In this document: one piece after another, positions 42,208 to 50,879 of the stretch
How the letters are laid out: each line of letters begins with the position of its first letter
Numbering within the stretch: the first letter of the stretch is position 1
Assembly (NCBI RefSeq): GCF_024171815.1
Contig: NZ_JAMTCJ010000002.1
Coordinates: forward strand, 744,001 to 808,000
Length of the DNA: 64,000 bases
Source of the DNA: Williamsia maris
GTDB taxonomy: Bacteria > Actinomycetota > Actinomycetes > Mycobacteriales > Mycobacteriaceae
Reading direction: 5' to 3'
Program-made: the position numbers and the translations under genes
The notes under the pieces: model-generated
The model's database searches: none
The model's input: the letters and a program-made list of their open reading frames with translations, nothing else
Told to the model about the DNA's origin: nothing

Positions 42208-43209
42208 ATGAGCAACTTCTCCGCCCTGGTCGCCCGCGAATCCGATGGTGCGGTGACGCTGTCGACCGAATCCGTCGACGATTCCTTCCTCCCCGAGGGA
42301 GACGTGACCATCGACGTCGCGTGGTCGTCGGTGAACTACAAGGACGCCCTCGCCGTGACGCCCGGCGCCGGTGTGGTCCGCAACTACCCGATCGTCCCCG
42401 GCATCGACCTCGCCGGAACGGTCCGGGAGTCGTCGAGCAGCGACTTCGCCGTGGGTGACCCGGTGGTGGTCCACGGCTACCAGACCGGTGTCTCCCGCCA
42501 CGGCGGCTACGCCGAGCGGACGCGCGTCCCCGCCGAGCAGGTCGTCGCACTCGACGGCGGTCTGAGCCCCGCACAGGCCGCGACGATCGGCACCGCCGGC
42601 TTCACCGCGGCGCTGTCCGTGCAGGCGTTGCTGCGCCACGGGCTCACCCCCGACGACGGACCCATCCTGGTGACCGGTGCGAGCGGCGGCGTCGGGTCGG
42701 TGGCCGTCGACCTCCTCGCCACGGCCGGGTTCGAGGTCATCGCGTCCTCCGGCAAGTCCGACGCTCAGGACCTGTTCACGACACTGGGCGCATCGACGGT
42801 GATCGGACGAGTCCCCGAGGACCCCGACGAGAAGATCCGACCGCTGGGCAAGGCGCAGTGGGCCGGCGCGGTCGACTGCGTCGGCGGGAAGACCCTCGCA
42901 TGGGTGCTGTCGACGGTCCGCTACGGCGGTGCGGTCGCGGCCAGCGGCCTGACTGCCGGGGTGTCGCTGCCGACCACCGTGATGCCCTTCATCCTGCGCG
43001 GGGTCGCGCTGCTCGGTATCGACTCCGTCGAGCTGCCGATCGCGGCACGTCGTGAGACCTGGCGTCGCCTGGGCGACGACCTGCGCATCGCCCACCTCGA
43101 CGAGCTGACCACCGAGGTGCCCGTCTCCGAGGTCGAGACCGTGCTCGGCGAGATCAAGTCCGGTGGTCGCACCGGTCGCACGCTGGTCAAGGTCGCAGGC
43201 GGCTTCTGA
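42208..43209 (+). CDS. AcuI/YhdH-type MDR quinone or acrylyl-CoA reductase
   Basis: 333 aa medium-chain reductase of the YhdH/AcuI branch: SVNYKDALAVTPGAGVVRNYP, PGIDLAGTV, the nucleotide-binding VTGASGGVGSVAVDLL and the family-typical AVDCVGGKTLAWVLSTVRYGG and PFILRGVALLGIDSVE. No zinc ligands. Relatives reduce acryloyl-CoA with NADPH; whether this one does is not shown. It stands alone, with a repeat array in its 5' region and an unknown small gene downstream. Confidence 0.88.
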   Translation: MSNFSALVARESDGAVTLSTESVDDSFLPEGDVTIDVAWSSVNYKDALAVTPGAGVVRNYPIVPGIDLAGTVRESSSSDFAVGDPVVVHGYQTGVSRHGGYAERTRVPAEQVVALDGGLSPAQAATIGTAGFTAALSVQALLRHGLTPDDGPILVTGASGGVGSVAVDLLATAGFEVIASSGKSDAQDLFTTLGASTVIGRVPEDPDEKIRPLGKAQWAGAVDCVGGKTLAWVLSTVRYGGAVAASGLTAGVSLPTTVMPFILRGVALLGIDSVELPIAARRETWRRLGDDLRIAHLDELTTEVPVSEVETVLGEIKSGGRTGRTLVKVAGGF

Positions 43210-43382
43210 TCGGGTGACGCGACCGGCCGTGCGCGCTACCGCCCGCATCACGTGCTTGTGCCCGCGATGCAACACGAGCACCAGCAGGTGCAGTGAGCGA
43301 TATGGCGAGGCGCAGCTCCTGTACCGGCGTACGTTTGCTGATGAGATCGCCCGGCCTGGCGAGTGAGGAGCGGCTCATCACC

Positions 43383-43676
43383 ATGTTGACGCATCGAGCC
43401 ATCTTCCGAGATTCGTGTGCCGTCGTCCTGACCCGTTCTGAGACGGACAGTGCCGTTCGACAGGCCCGTCGCGCAGCCAGAGAGGCGCAGGAGACCCTGA
43501 CCCTGACCGCCCGTCGGCAGTATCGGCGGTACCGCGCGCGGGCGGGCGACGTGTTCATGGAGTGGCCGGGCTGGCATGAGGCCTACCTCGAGGCCTACCG
43601 ATGGAAGCCCCTGGACATCGGCACGAAGAACCAGTGGGGCGGGATGCCGCCGGGCTCGTACGGCGGGACCTGGTGA
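43383..43676 (+). CDS. small unknown protein upstream of selO
   Basis: Predicted 97 aa, not recognised. The first half is a basic helix (AVRQARRAAREAQETLTLTARRQYRRYRAR as seen at residues 28-57); the second half is rich in aromatic residues (MEWPGWHEAYLEAYRWKP, then a Gly/Trp-rich end). Third codon positions are strongly GC-biased, which supports coding. The start is uncertain: ATG 43383 has a distant AGGAG (43366-43370), and ATG 43341 or 43293 are in frame. selO begins 23 bp later, so the two may be co-transcribed. Confidence 0.5.
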   Translation: MLTHRAIFRDSCAVVLTRSETDSAVRQARRAAREAQETLTLTARRQYRRYRARAGDVFMEWPGWHEAYLEAYRWKPLDIGTKNQWGGMPPGSYGGTW

Positions 43677-43699
43677 CCGACGCGGTTAGCCTGGATTGC

Positions 43700-45187
43700 A
43701 TGACTTCTTCCACGACGTCGACCCTGTTCACCCTGGAGAACACCTACGCGCGTGATCTCGAGGGCATGTACGTGCCGTTCACCGGAACGCATGCGTCGAA
43801 TCCTGAGGTCCTCGTCGTCAACACTGCGCTGGCCACCGAACTCGGTCTGGACGCTGACGCCCTGCACACCCCCGAGGCGGCAGAGATCCTGTCCGGGTCG
43901 GTGCCGCCGGTGGGCGCGACGACCATCGCGATGGCCTACGCCGGTCACCAGTTCGGCGGGTATCAGCCACTGCTCGGTGACGGCCGCGCGATGCTGCTCG
44001 GTGAGCTGATCGACCCGGCCGGGCAACGCCGCGATCTGCACCTCAAAGGCTCGGGCCGCACCCGGTTCTCACGCGGTGGCGACGGTCGAGCGGCCGTGGG
44101 GCCGATGCTGCGGGAGTACCTGATCTCCGAGGCGATGCATGCGCTGGGGATCCCGACCACCCGTGCGCTCGCGGTCACCGCGACCGGCGACGACGTCCCA
44201 CGGGACGAGATGGAGCCGGGCGCAGTGCTCGCCCGCGTCGCATCGAGCCACATTCGCGTCGGGACCTTCGAGTTCGCGCTGCGTCAGGGAGATCCGCTGC
44301 AGCCGTTGGCCGACTACACGATCGCGCGCCACTACCCCGAGCTCGTCGGCGCCGAGGACAGCTACCTGCGGTTCTTCGAGGCGGTCGTCGATCGGCAGGC
44401 GTCGCTCGTGGCGCAGTGGATGGCGGTGGGGTTCATCCATGGCGTCCTCAACACCGACAACACCACCATCTCGGGCGAGACCATCGACTACGGACCGTGC
44501 GCGTTCATGGACGCCTACGACCCGGCCACGGTCTTCAGCTCGATCGACGTCCAGGGTCGGTACGCGTACACCAACCAGCCGCCGGTCATCGGATGGAATC
44601 TTGCGCGCTTCGCCGAGTCGCTCATCCCGTTGGTCGCCAAGCAGATCGGCGGTGACCCGGAGACCGGGGACGCCGACGCGGCGATCACCGCACTCACCGA
44701 CATCCTCTCCACCTTCCTCGACCGGCACGACGCCCGCCTCGTCCAGCACTTCCGCGCGAAGATCGGGATCGCCGTCGACGAGGACAGCCTCGTCGACGAT
44801 CTGCAGGCCGTCATGCGCGAGCACCGTGCCGATTTCACCGGCACCTTCCGCGCACTGGCCGAGGAGCTGCGCGGCAATCCGCGTCCCCTCGACGATTTGA
44901 TCCCACGTGACGCCATCGCGCCCTGGCTGTCGCGCTGGCGCGGGGCCCTCGCCGACACCGAGTCGGCGACCGCAGACGCGATGGATCGCGTCAACCCGAT
45001 CTACATCCCGCGAAACCATCTGGTGGACATCGCGTTACGCGCAGCGACTGCGGGTGATATCGAGAAGTTCCAGATGCTGCTGAGCGTGATCACCCGGCCG
45101 TTCGACGCCGACCCCGCTCTCGGTGCCTACGCGCAACCCGCACCGGATGAGTTCGGTGAGGGCTTCCAGACCTTCTGCGGAACCTAG
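43700..45187 (+). CDS. selO: SelO (YdiU) protein adenylyltransferase
   Basis: Pseudokinase-fold enzyme that AMPylates proteins, linked to redox homeostasis. 495 aa with the family motifs YAGHQFGGYQPLLGDGRAML, LKGSGRTRFSRGGDGRAAVGP (nucleotide-binding Lys/Arg), FIHGVLNTDNT and DYGPCAFMD (metal-binding Asn and Asp). ATG 43700 gives the usual N-terminus beginning shortly before LENTYARDLEG; a longer frame runs through the upstream small gene. The C-terminus lacks the Cys-x-x-Sec pair found in animal SelO. It is convergent with the MerR gene, sharing a CTAG at the stops. Confidence 0.92.
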   Translation: MTSSTTSTLFTLENTYARDLEGMYVPFTGTHASNPEVLVVNTALATELGLDADALHTPEAAEILSGSVPPVGATTIAMAYAGHQFGGYQPLLGDGRAMLLGELIDPAGQRRDLHLKGSGRTRFSRGGDGRAAVGPMLREYLISEAMHALGIPTTRALAVTATGDDVPRDEMEPGAVLARVASSHIRVGTFEFALRQGDPLQPLADYTIARHYPELVGAEDSYLRFFEAVVDRQASLVAQWMAVGFIHGVLNTDNTTISGETIDYGPCAFMDAYDPATVFSSIDVQGRYAYTNQPPVIGWNLARFAESLIPLVAKQIGGDPETGDADAAITALTDILSTFLDRHDARLVQHFRAKIGIAVDEDSLVDDLQAVMREHRADFTGTFRALAEELRGNPRPLDDLIPRDAIAPWLSRWRGALADTESATADAMDRVNPIYIPRNHLVDIALRAATAGDIEKFQMLLSVITRPFDADPALGAYAQPAPDEFGEGFQTFCGT

Positions 45188-45828
45188 CGTCGGCCGCTGT
45201 CCTCGATCCGGGCGCTGTTCTCGATTCGGGCGCTGGCGGCCTCGAGCGCCAGACGGCGGACCATCGCCATCGCGCGCTCGTAGACGACCGTGCCGATGAG
45301 CATCATCTCGACCGAGGCGATCCGGTCGGGTTGGTCGTGCGCGTAATGCACCTCGTCGATCGCGGTGGCCTCGGCGCTGTCGGCGGCCGCGGTGAAACTG
45401 TCGGCCGTCACCGGTAGGCCGAATTCGCGCAGGATGTCGATCAACTCCGCCAGTCGTCGCGTGGCCGGTGCATCGGGTGCGATCGTCCACCGGCGTTCGG
45501 CCAGCCAGTCACGTACCTCGCCGAAGGTGTCGTCGGCGGCGGCGATCGTGCCCGGGTCGTCGAGCCCGAGCATCACCGCGCCGAACGCGTCGTGCAGGGG
45601 CAGTTCGTCGTTCTCGGTCGCGGCCAGGGCGTCGCGGACCCTGGCCAGGGAGAGTCCGCCGATGTCGATGAGTGCCCGAATGAGTCGGAGTCGACGGATG
45701 TGGCCCTCGTCGTAGGAGGCCTGGTTGCTCGATGTCGGTTCACCGGCAGGCAGCACCTCTTCCCGGAGGTAGTACTTGATCGTCGCCACGCTCACGCCGC
45801 TGCGACGACTCAGCTCAGAGATCTTCAC
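45184..45828 (-). CDS. MerR-family transcriptional regulator
   Basis: 214 aa with an N-terminal MerR winged helix (KISELSRRSGVSVATIKYYLREEVLPAG) followed by the dimer helix region and a long helical effector domain of unknown ligand. No metal-binding Cys pattern, so not a metal sensor of the classical type. It is divergent from the DUF4188 gene, with two palindromes at 45851-45897 between them that are very likely its binding sites. It may control itself and the neighbour. Confidence 0.9.
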   Translation of the reverse strand: MKISELSRRSGVSVATIKYYLREEVLPAGEPTSSNQASYDEGHIRRLRLIRALIDIGGLSLARVRDALAATENDELPLHDAFGAVMLGLDDPGTIAAADDTFGEVRDWLAERRWTIAPDAPATRRLAELIDILREFGLPVTADSFTAAADSAEATAIDEVHYAHDQPDRIASVEMMLIGTVVYERAMAMVRRLALEAASARIENSARIEDSGRR

Positions 45829-45850
45829 CGGCCGGGCCTTGACATCACAG

Positions 45851-45897
45851 AACGGATAGTAGCACTATCTATCAAACGGATAGCGTCGCTATCCGTT
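45851..45897. promoter_or_regulatory. paired palindromic operators between MerR and DUF4188 genes
   Basis: 45875-45897 is a perfect 23-bp palindrome, arms AACGGATAGC/GCTATCCGTT with spacer GTC. 45851-45873 is a second, imperfect copy (AACGGATAGT, AGC, ACTATCTATC) exactly 24 bp away, so both face the same helix side roughly. They occupy the 88-bp divergent promoter region. Best explained as MerR dimer sites. Confidence 0.8.
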
Positions 45898-45916
45898 GTG
45901 ATTCAGGAGGCCTGTC

Positions 45917-46399
45917 ATGCCGCAGAACCCCGTACGCCACGGGCGACGAACCGCCAGCATTGAGGGAGACTTCGTGGTCTTCCTGATCGGAATCCGCTTC
46001 AACAAGCTGTGGAAGGTACGTTCCTGGATCGGACCGTTCCGGGCGATGCCCCGAATGCTGGGCGACCTCCGGGCGCACCCGGAGAAGGGCCTGCTCGGTG
46101 TCCGGATGTCCATGGGAGGACGAACCATCACGCTGGTGCAGTACTGGCGCAGTTTCGAGCAGCTGGAGGCGTTCGCCCGCAACGCCGACGACCCGCATCT
46201 GGAGAGCTGGCGCGCGTTCAATCGCGCCATTGGCGACAACGGTGATGTCGGCATATTTCACGAGACGTTCCGAGTCGGCGCAGGCGACCACGAGTCTGTT
46301 TACGTCAACATGCCCGTGATGGGTCTCGCCGAGGCCGGCGAGTCGGTGCAGCTGGGCAAGGGCCGCGACACCGCCCGCACCCGCATGAGCCAACGGTGA
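45917..46399 (+). CDS. DUF4188-family protein, haem-degrading-like fold suspected
   Basis: 160 aa matching the DUF4188 family: FVVFLIGIRFNKLWKVRSW, HPEKGLLGVRMSMGGRTIT, VQYWRSFEQLEAFAR and a central His/Trp-rich strand (HLESWRAFNRAIG) resembling dimeric ferredoxin-like monooxygenases. Function is unknown; family members are often seen next to transcription regulators. AGGAGG at 45905-45910 gives ATG 45917. The divergent MerR protein and the palindromes suggest inducible expression. Convergent with the FAD oxidoreductase gene (19-bp gap). Confidence 0.8.
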   Translation: MPQNPVRHGRRTASIEGDFVVFLIGIRFNKLWKVRSWIGPFRAMPRMLGDLRAHPEKGLLGVRMSMGGRTITLVQYWRSFEQLEAFARNADDPHLESWRAFNRAIGDNGDVGIFHETFRVGAGDHESVYVNMPVMGLAEAGESVQLGKGRDTARTRMSQR

Positions 46400-46418
46400 C
46401 CGCCTCGTCGCCGGCTAG

Positions 46419-47951
46419 CTAGCGCCCGAGCGCGAACTGCGCCGCGTTGTGTCCGGGAATGCCGCTCACGCCGCCGCCGCGTCGTGCGCCGGCACCGCAG
46501 ATGGTGAGCCGAGAGTGCAACGTCTCGACACCCCAGGTCCCCACCTCGTCGGCGGTCTCAGCCCACGGCCACTGCAGCGACCGGTGGAAGATGTTGCCGC
46601 CGGGCAGGCCCACCGAGTCCTGCAGGTCGAGCGGTGACCGGGCCTCGATGCACGGTTGCCCGTTGCCGTCGCGCGCGATGACATCGGCGATGGGTTCGGC
46701 CAGCACCGAGTCCAGCGACGCCAGCGTGGAATCCACCGCCTGCTGCAGTGCGGTCGGCTCGGAGAACAGCTCCGGCGGCATGTGCAGACCGAACAGCGTC
46801 AGGGTCTGCATGTCGTCGAGATCGGGGCCGAGAATGCTGCGGTCGGACAGTGTGTGGCAATAGATCTCGCACGGCGCCGGTGACGGGATCCGCCCGGCGG
46901 CAGCGGCCGCGTACGCCGACTGCACCTGGGAGAAGTCCTCGTTGATGTGGAAGGTGCCCGCGAACGCGGCCATCGGATCGACCGTCGTGTCGCGCAGTCG
47001 GGGGAGTCGGTTCAGGAGCAGGTTGATCTTCAGCTGCGCACCCTGCGGCGTCGGCTCGGTGATCACCGGCCGGTCGAGCATCGAGTTCAGTACGGTGGGC
47101 GCGCACCCGGCGTGCACCATCGACCCCTGCGCGCTGCCGCCGTCCCACTCGACGACGCCGGTGTCGGGGTCCACCGCGACCACCCGCGCGCCGGTCCGGA
47201 TGTCGGCGCCGGCGGCCGCCGCGGATCGCGCGAGAGCGCCACTGACCGAACCCATCCCGCCGATGGGGACGTCCCAGTCGCCGGTCCCGCCTCCGATCAG
47301 GTGGTAGAGCAGGCAGATGTTCTGCCGCAGGCTCGGATCGTGCAGATCGGCGAACGTCCCGATCAGCGCGTCGGTCGCGACCACGCCACGCACGGTGTCG
47401 TCGGCGAAGGTCGACTCGATCAGCTGCCCGATCGGGGCGTCGACCAACGCGGACCACAGTTCGTCGTCGTCGACGAGCGTCCGTAACTCGTCCGCGCTGC
47501 GCAACGGCTCGGTCACGGTGGGGAAGACCCGCTGCGCCAGCCGTTCCATCCGACCGTAGAACCGTTGCCACGCATCGTGATCGGCGTCGGATCCGGTCGT
47601 CGAGGCGAACGACGCCCGCGTGGCCTCGGGGTCACCGTTGTCCACCAGCAGGCCGAGCTCGGGGCGACGGGGCAGCGGTGTGTACGACGAATAGCGGCGG
47701 CGCACCAGGCGGACGTCGAGGTCGAGGTCGGTGATGATCTGCCGCGGCATCAGCGACACCAGGTAGGAGTACCGCGAGAGCCGGGCGTCCATCCCGGGGA
47801 ACGTCCGGGCCGAGATCGAGGCGCCGCCAACGTGATCGGATCGTTCGAGCACGAGTACCCGGCGTCCGACGCGTGCCAGGTAGGCGGCGGTGGTGAGTCC
47901 GTTGTGACCGGCGCCGATCACGATGTCGTCGAAGGTCTGCACGACGTTCAC
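46419..47951 (-). CDS. PYROXD2/phytoene-desaturase-like FAD oxidoreductase
   Basis: About 510 aa flavoprotein: N-terminal dinucleotide-binding IVIGAGHNGLTTAAYLARVG, LVLERSDHVGGAS, a central HLIGGGTGDWDVPIGGMGSV typical of the NAD(P)/FAD-dependent PYROXD2 group, and a C-terminal FAD end (GGGVSGIPGHNAAQ). Related to carotenoid desaturases, but no carotenoid genes are present, so the substrate is open. GTG 47951 begins 2 bp past the MFS stop and is preferred; TTG 47966 overlapping the transporter and GTG 47942 are alternatives. Probably co-transcribed with the MFS gene and possibly arr. Confidence 0.85.
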   Translation of the reverse strand: MNVVQTFDDIVIGAGHNGLTTAAYLARVGRRVLVLERSDHVGGASISARTFPGMDARLSRYSYLVSLMPRQIITDLDLDVRLVRRRYSSYTPLPRRPELGLLVDNGDPEATRASFASTTGSDADHDAWQRFYGRMERLAQRVFPTVTEPLRSADELRTLVDDDELWSALVDAPIGQLIESTFADDTVRGVVATDALIGTFADLHDPSLRQNICLLYHLIGGGTGDWDVPIGGMGSVSGALARSAAAAGADIRTGARVVAVDPDTGVVEWDGGSAQGSMVHAGCAPTVLNSMLDRPVITEPTPQGAQLKINLLLNRLPRLRDTTVDPMAAFAGTFHINEDFSQVQSAYAAAAAGRIPSPAPCEIYCHTLSDRSILGPDLDDMQTLTLFGLHMPPELFSEPTALQQAVDSTLASLDSVLAEPIADVIARDGNGQPCIEARSPLDLQDSVGLPGGNIFHRSLQWPWAETADEVGTWGVETLHSRLTICGAGARRGGGVSGIPGHNAAQFALGR

Positions 47952-47952
47952 G

Positions 47953-49251
47953 TTAACCGGTGACAACGCCCTCCGGCGCGACTGCGGCCGTGCGGCGCTC
48001 GAGGTGGTCGAACAGTCCCCACAGGGAGATCCCGACCACCGCGGCGGCGACCCCGATGCCGCACACCGCGAGCCACCCGCCGGCCTCGTAGGCGACTCCG
48101 GAGCAGACCGATCCGGCGACCGCTCCGAGGAAGTACGTCACCATGTACGCCGTCGTCACCCGACTGCGGGCGTCCGGCGCGAGCGCGTAGATCGCGGTCT
48201 GGTTCGACAGCTGTGACGCCTGGATCCCGAGGTCGAAGACCAGCAGTCCGATCACCAGCGCGATCAGCGACACCCCCGACCATCCCAGGAAGACCCACCC
48301 GACGATGATGACGATCCACGCCGACGTCGTCGCCAGTCGCGAACGACCTCGATCGGCGAGACGCCCGACCAGCGGGGCGCCCGCGGCACCGGCGGCTCCG
48401 GCGAGGCCGAACAGCCCGATGACGGTCTCGGAGAAGTGGTAGTCCTCGCCGCGCGAGCCCGCCAGCAGGAACGCGACCGAGGTCCACATGGCGCTGAACC
48501 CGAACATCGTCAGGAAGCCCAGCGCCATCCGATGCCGCAGCACCGCCTCCTCGCGGACCAGAGTCGCCACCGACAGCAGCAGGCGGCCGTACGGCTGGGT
48601 CGAGCGCGGCCCGTCGGCCGGGGTCGTCGCGAACACCAGGACCGCCAGCGCCACCATCAGGCCACTGGCCACGAACAGCACCAGGCGCCACCCGCCGAGC
48701 CCGGCGATCAACCCGCTGACGACGCGCGCCAGCAGGATGCCGATCAGCAGGCCGCTCATGACGGTTCCCACGACCCGACCACGCTCGGCCGGCGCCGCCA
48801 GCGATGACGACCACGGCACCACGACCTGTGCGGTGGCCGCGAAGACACCCACCGCGAACGAGGCGACCAGCAACATCGGGAAGCCCGGCGAGATACCCGA
48901 GAGAAACAGCGCCACCGCGGAGGCGAGCATCAGCAACGGCGCGAAGACGCGTCGGTTGAGGCGGTCGCCGAGCGGGACCAACAGCAACAGGCCCAGTGCG
49001 TACCCGAGCTGCGGTGCGGTGACGACGAGGCTGGTCGTCGACGAGCTGATGTCGAAGTCGGTGCGGATGTCCTCGAGCAGCGGCTGCAGGCAGTAGATCG
49101 CCGACACCGTGACGCCCGCGGTGAGCGCGAACAGTGCCACCAGCCCGCGGCTGATGCCGTGTCCGGTGGGCTCGACGGTCGTCGCGGTGTCGGTGGAAGC
49201 CATGCCGTCAACGCTGCGCGATGCGCCCGCGCGTGTCGAATCGGACGTCAT
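47953..49251 (-). CDS. MFS transporter, 12 transmembrane helices
   Basis: 432 aa major-facilitator protein: short charged N-terminus, LVALFALTAGVTVSAIYCLQPLL, the loop motif YALGLLLLVPLGDRLNRRVF between helices 2 and 3, and a weaker repeat in the second half (PLVGRLADRGRSRLATTS). It resembles the YbaR/NepI-like drug or purine exporters. ATG 49251 is chosen; ATG 49203 is a shorter option. arr ends 5 bp upstream on the same strand, so an arr-MFS-FAD oxidoreductase transcript is likely. Confidence 0.85.
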   Translation of the reverse strand: MTSDSTRAGASRSVDGMASTDTATTVEPTGHGISRGLVALFALTAGVTVSAIYCLQPLLEDIRTDFDISSSTTSLVVTAPQLGYALGLLLLVPLGDRLNRRVFAPLLMLASAVALFLSGISPGFPMLLVASFAVGVFAATAQVVVPWSSSLAAPAERGRVVGTVMSGLLIGILLARVVSGLIAGLGGWRLVLFVASGLMVALAVLVFATTPADGPRSTQPYGRLLLSVATLVREEAVLRHRMALGFLTMFGFSAMWTSVAFLLAGSRGEDYHFSETVIGLFGLAGAAGAAGAPLVGRLADRGRSRLATTSAWIVIIVGWVFLGWSGVSLIALVIGLLVFDLGIQASQLSNQTAIYALAPDARSRVTTAYMVTYFLGAVAGSVCSGVAYEAGGWLAVCGIGVAAAVVGISLWGLFDHLERRTAAVAPEGVVTG

Positions 49252-49256
49252 GCGGC

Positions 49257-49685
49257 TCAGTCGTAGATGACGTCGAGTCCCCGTCGACGGAGCCCGTCGA
49301 GACCCGCACGCATGGCTTGCAGCTGGTCGGGTGAGTGGCCCTCCCAGTCGGTGAGTTCCCCGACGATGAGCACCGGCTCTTCGGTGCGGTAGGAGCAGGT
49401 GGGGTTGCCGGGCAGCTTCTTGTCGGTGACGTTCGGGTCGTCCTCTATGTCGCCCTGGGGTTCGACGAGGTAGATACGCGGTGGTCCGTCGCCGGTGGCC
49501 ATCTCGGCGCCCCACGCCGCCGCGTCCAGCGTGCGGGTGACGTAGACGTGCTTCAGGCGACGTCCCGCCTGGTAGTTCGACTCGTGACCGGTGACCAGCA
49601 GATCACCCGGTGAGAGGGCGGCGCGGGTGCCGTGCAGAAAGGCGCCCGATTCGTGCACGACAAAGGGTTTCGGTGAGTTCGTCAT
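49257..49685 (-). CDS. arr: Arr, NAD-dependent rifampin ADP-ribosyltransferase
   Basis: Inactivates rifamycins by ADP-ribosylation at the C23 hydroxyl. 142 aa, the normal length. The residues known from the M. smegmatis enzyme (His19, Tyr49, Asp84) are here at His18 (FLHGTR), Tyr48 (KHVYVTRTLDAAAWG) and Asp83 (DIEDDPN). Ending DWEGHSPDQLQAMRAGLDGL and RRRGLDVIYD match the family. Rifamycin resistance is predicted, not shown. Divergent from the beta-lactamase gene with a 165-bp shared region. Confidence 0.95.
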   Translation of the reverse strand: MTNSPKPFVVHESGAFLHGTRAALSPGDLLVTGHESNYQAGRRLKHVYVTRTLDAAAWGAEMATGDGPPRIYLVEPQGDIEDDPNVTDKKLPGNPTCSYRTEEPVLIVGELTDWEGHSPDQLQAMRAGLDGLRRRGLDVIYD

Positions 49686-49850
49686 GGTGTCCGTCCGTGT
49701 CGATGTCCGATGGCCGGATGATTGTGCGGCAGCACATGGGTCTTGCCGCAAGGCCCCCCGTGCGCTATACCGTGAAGTGGGACGAGAACACCGCAGTCGG
49801 TGCCGCGCCCATTCGAGAGCCACCATCCACCACGCCGAGGAGGCCGCACC

Positions 49851-50810
49851 GTGATGTCGTCGGTGCGGTGGACCTGCTCACCCCGGGTCGCGGTCGTCGG
49901 GCTCGCGGTGGTCGCCGCGGTCGCGGTCGGTGGATGCGCAACCCCGTCGGACTCCTCGTCCGGGACGGGTTCGTCCTCGGCGTCTTCCCCGACCACCGTC
50001 GCCCCGGACTGGGCCGGCCTGGAGCAACGGTTCGGCACGCGGATCGGGGTCGTCGCACTCGACACCGGGACCGGCCGGGCGATCGGCAACCGGGACGATG
50101 AGCGTTTCCCGATGCTGTCGACGTTCAAGGTGCTCGCGGTGGCGGCACTGCTGCGTGCGCACCCCCTTTCGACGGGGTACTTCGACCAGATCGTGCGCTT
50201 CACCGCGGCCGACATCGTCTCGAACTCTCCGGTGACGAGCACCCGCGTCGTCACCGGGATGTCCGTCGCCGACCTAGCGCGCGCCGCGCTGCAGTACAGC
50301 GACAACACAGCGGGCAATCTGCTGCTCGATCGACTGGGAGGGCCGAGCGCGGTGACCGCGTTCGCCCGCTCGATCGGCGATCCGGTGACCCGCCTCGACC
50401 GTCGCGAGACCGAACTCAACACCGCCATCCCGGGCGACCCGCGCGACACCTCGACTCCCGATGCCGAGGCCTCGAATCTGCGCACGCTGCTGCTCGGGGC
50501 GCCCGACGCGACCGTTGCGCCTGCGAAGCCCGAACGTGACCAGCTCGTCGAATGGATGATCCAGAACACCACCGGAGCAGCGAAGATCCGCGCCGCGCTA
50601 CCGGGATGGACCGTCGCGGACAAGACCGGCGGCGGCGATCACGGCTCGGCGAACGACGTGGCGATCGCGTGGCCGCCGGGCGGTGGGGCGCCGCTCGTGG
50701 TGGCCGTGATGACGATCCGGCCGGACGACTCGACCCTCGACGCCGACCCGAACGTGATCGCGGAGGCCACCCGCACGGCGGTGCGAGCGCTCCGTCCGAC
50801 CGCCGGCTGA
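49851..50810 (+). CDS. bla: class A beta-lactamase, lipoprotein
   Basis: 319 aa secreted serine beta-lactamase. Signal peptide of type II with Cys29 in VGGCATPS, a Ser/Thr linker, then the catalytic set: Ser90-Thr-Phe-Lys93, SDN at 150-152, Glu186 in ETELN (omega loop) and Lys258-Thr-Gly. Anchored to the outer membrane face, it should hydrolyse penicillins and some cephalosporins. GAGGAGG at 49837-49843 favours GTG 49851; ATG 49854 directly follows. No repressor gene is adjacent; regulation unknown. Confidence 0.94.
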   Translation: MMSSVRWTCSPRVAVVGLAVVAAVAVGGCATPSDSSSGTGSSSASSPTTVAPDWAGLEQRFGTRIGVVALDTGTGRAIGNRDDERFPMLSTFKVLAVAALLRAHPLSTGYFDQIVRFTAADIVSNSPVTSTRVVTGMSVADLARAALQYSDNTAGNLLLDRLGGPSAVTAFARSIGDPVTRLDRRETELNTAIPGDPRDTSTPDAEASNLRTLLLGAPDATVAPAKPERDQLVEWMIQNTTGAAKIRAALPGWTVADKTGGGDHGSANDVAIAWPPGGGAPLVVAVMTIRPDDSTLDADPNVIAEATRTAVRALRPTAG

Positions 50811-50879
50811 CGGCCTACCGACCGAGCGTTCGGGCCAGCCGCCTCGCCTGCGGATTCGGCGCACCATTAAGTTGGGCAC

